Assembly (NCBI GenBank): GCA_017849315.1
Contig: JAFIHQ010000043.1
Span: forward strand, 1-5,272
Source: Treponema sp.
Lineage (GTDB): Bacteria; Spirochaetota; Spirochaetia; Treponematales; Rectinemataceae
DNA length: 5,272 bases
Direction of reading: 5' to 3'
Numbering within the stretch: the stretch's first letter is position 1; each line of letters opens with the position of its first letter. Shown here one piece after another: positions 4,969 to 5,272 of the stretch. The notes below the pieces were generated by a model. The model was not told the origin of the DNA and did not search any database. It saw nothing but the letters and a program-made list of their open reading frames with translations. A program made the position numbers and the translations under genes.

Positions 4969-5272
4969 GTGAAGACTGAATCGCAGACCCCGGCTGTACC
5001 ACGTGCGCGCTCGACATTTTGGATTCTGTTCTTTTTCATGCTCATTCATCAGGCCGACAAACTGCTCATCGGCCCGCTCACAACGCAGATCATGCAGACC
5101 TTCAACATTTCACGCACACAGATGGGCGCCGTAACGACGGGAGCTCTCATTGTTGGCGCCATCTGCTTCCCCGTGTGGGGCTGGCTTTACGACCGATTCT
5201 CAAGGCCAAAGCTCCTGTCACTCGCGTCCTTCCTGTGGGGTGCATCCACCTGGCTCAACGCCATTGTGCCAA
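4969..5272 (+). CDS. Major facilitator superfamily transporter (partial, N-terminal part)
   Basis: The first 101 residues of an inner-membrane secondary transporter; the gene runs past the right edge. Three hydrophobic segments can be seen at about 17-35, 53-72 and 82-101. Between the second and third is the loop typical of the superfamily, GWLYDRFSRPK (71-81), with Gly71, Asp75, Arg76 and Arg79 matching the G-x-x-x-D-R-x-x-R/K pattern (motif A). His27, Asp30 and Lys31 lie within or next to the first segment, where charged residues could serve substrate or proton coupling. The start is GTG 4969, chosen for the AAGGAGAG eight bases upstream and because the N-terminal tail before the first segment is then about 16 residues, as usual. 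The substrate cannot be inferred from this fragment; sugar-phosphate, organic acid and drug transport all occur in related proteins. Same strand and short gap suggest an operon with the LCCL gene. Confidence 0.87.
   Translation, partial: MKTESQTPAVPRARSTFWILFFFMLIHQADKLLIGPLTTQIMQTFNISRTQMGAVTTGALIVGAICFPVWGWLYDRFSRPKLLSLASFLWGASTWLNAIVP

Noticed and set aside
4333..5049. 238-codon open frame on the minus strand across the LCCL gene and transporter start
   Set aside because: It lies opposite two well-supported genes with clear domains and Shine-Dalgarno sites, has no recognisable protein pattern, and its length follows from the codon use of the LCCL repeats.

Overview
The window holds seven protein genes packed with short gaps and no RNA genes. 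It looks like an ordinary bacterial chromosome segment rather than an obvious mobile island: there is no transposase, integrase, att-like repeat, CRISPR array or tRNA. Base composition is moderately GC-rich and uneven: a 60-base sample of the methyltransferase gene counts 40 G+C and a 60-base sample of the LCCL gene counts 27. My guess at the organism, from the general look of the proteins (the kinase opening 'RVLNFGSMNLD', the small cupin, the B3/4 protein), is a Spirochaetota or other anaerobe-type lineage. That is an impression only, with confidence of about 0.4.

Layout: (1) Positions 1-1336, minus strand: a ribokinase-like PfkB kinase followed after 23 bases by a B3/4-domain protein that runs off the left edge; the pair is probably one operon. 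(2) Positions 1392-2213, plus strand: a SpoU/TrmH-type RNA 2'-O-methyltransferase, divergent from the kinase across a gap of about 55 bases that contains a 12-bp palindrome. (3) Positions 2293-2640, minus strand: a small single-domain cupin, convergent with the methyltransferase. (4) Positions 2799-3623, plus strand: an RluA-family pseudouridine synthase, divergent from the cupin. (5) Positions 3799-4935, plus strand: an exported protein with three LCCL modules, followed after 33 bases by (6) the start of a major facilitator transporter cut by the right edge.

Two themes cut across the genes. First, the genes that open a transcript without a Shine-Dalgarno sequence (methyltransferase, cupin, pseudouridine synthase) each carry a -10-like hexamer exactly six bases before the ATG. 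That is the arrangement expected for leaderless mRNAs. The B3/4, LCCL and transporter genes instead have clear Shine-Dalgarno sequences. Second, five short tandem arrays with different units (9, 11, 16, 12/15 and 21 bp) lie between about 1695 and 3381, three inside enzymes and two wholly or mostly between genes. The 21-bp array has lengthened a loop of the pseudouridine synthase by whole 7-residue units.

Two of the enzymes (SpoU methyltransferase and RluA synthase) modify structural RNA, and B3/4 domains resemble the editing module of phenylalanyl-tRNA synthetase, so the left two-thirds has a loose RNA/translation flavour. I see no convincing new multi-gene system. The most unusual items are the tandem-array cluster, the leaderless signature and the triple-LCCL exported protein.
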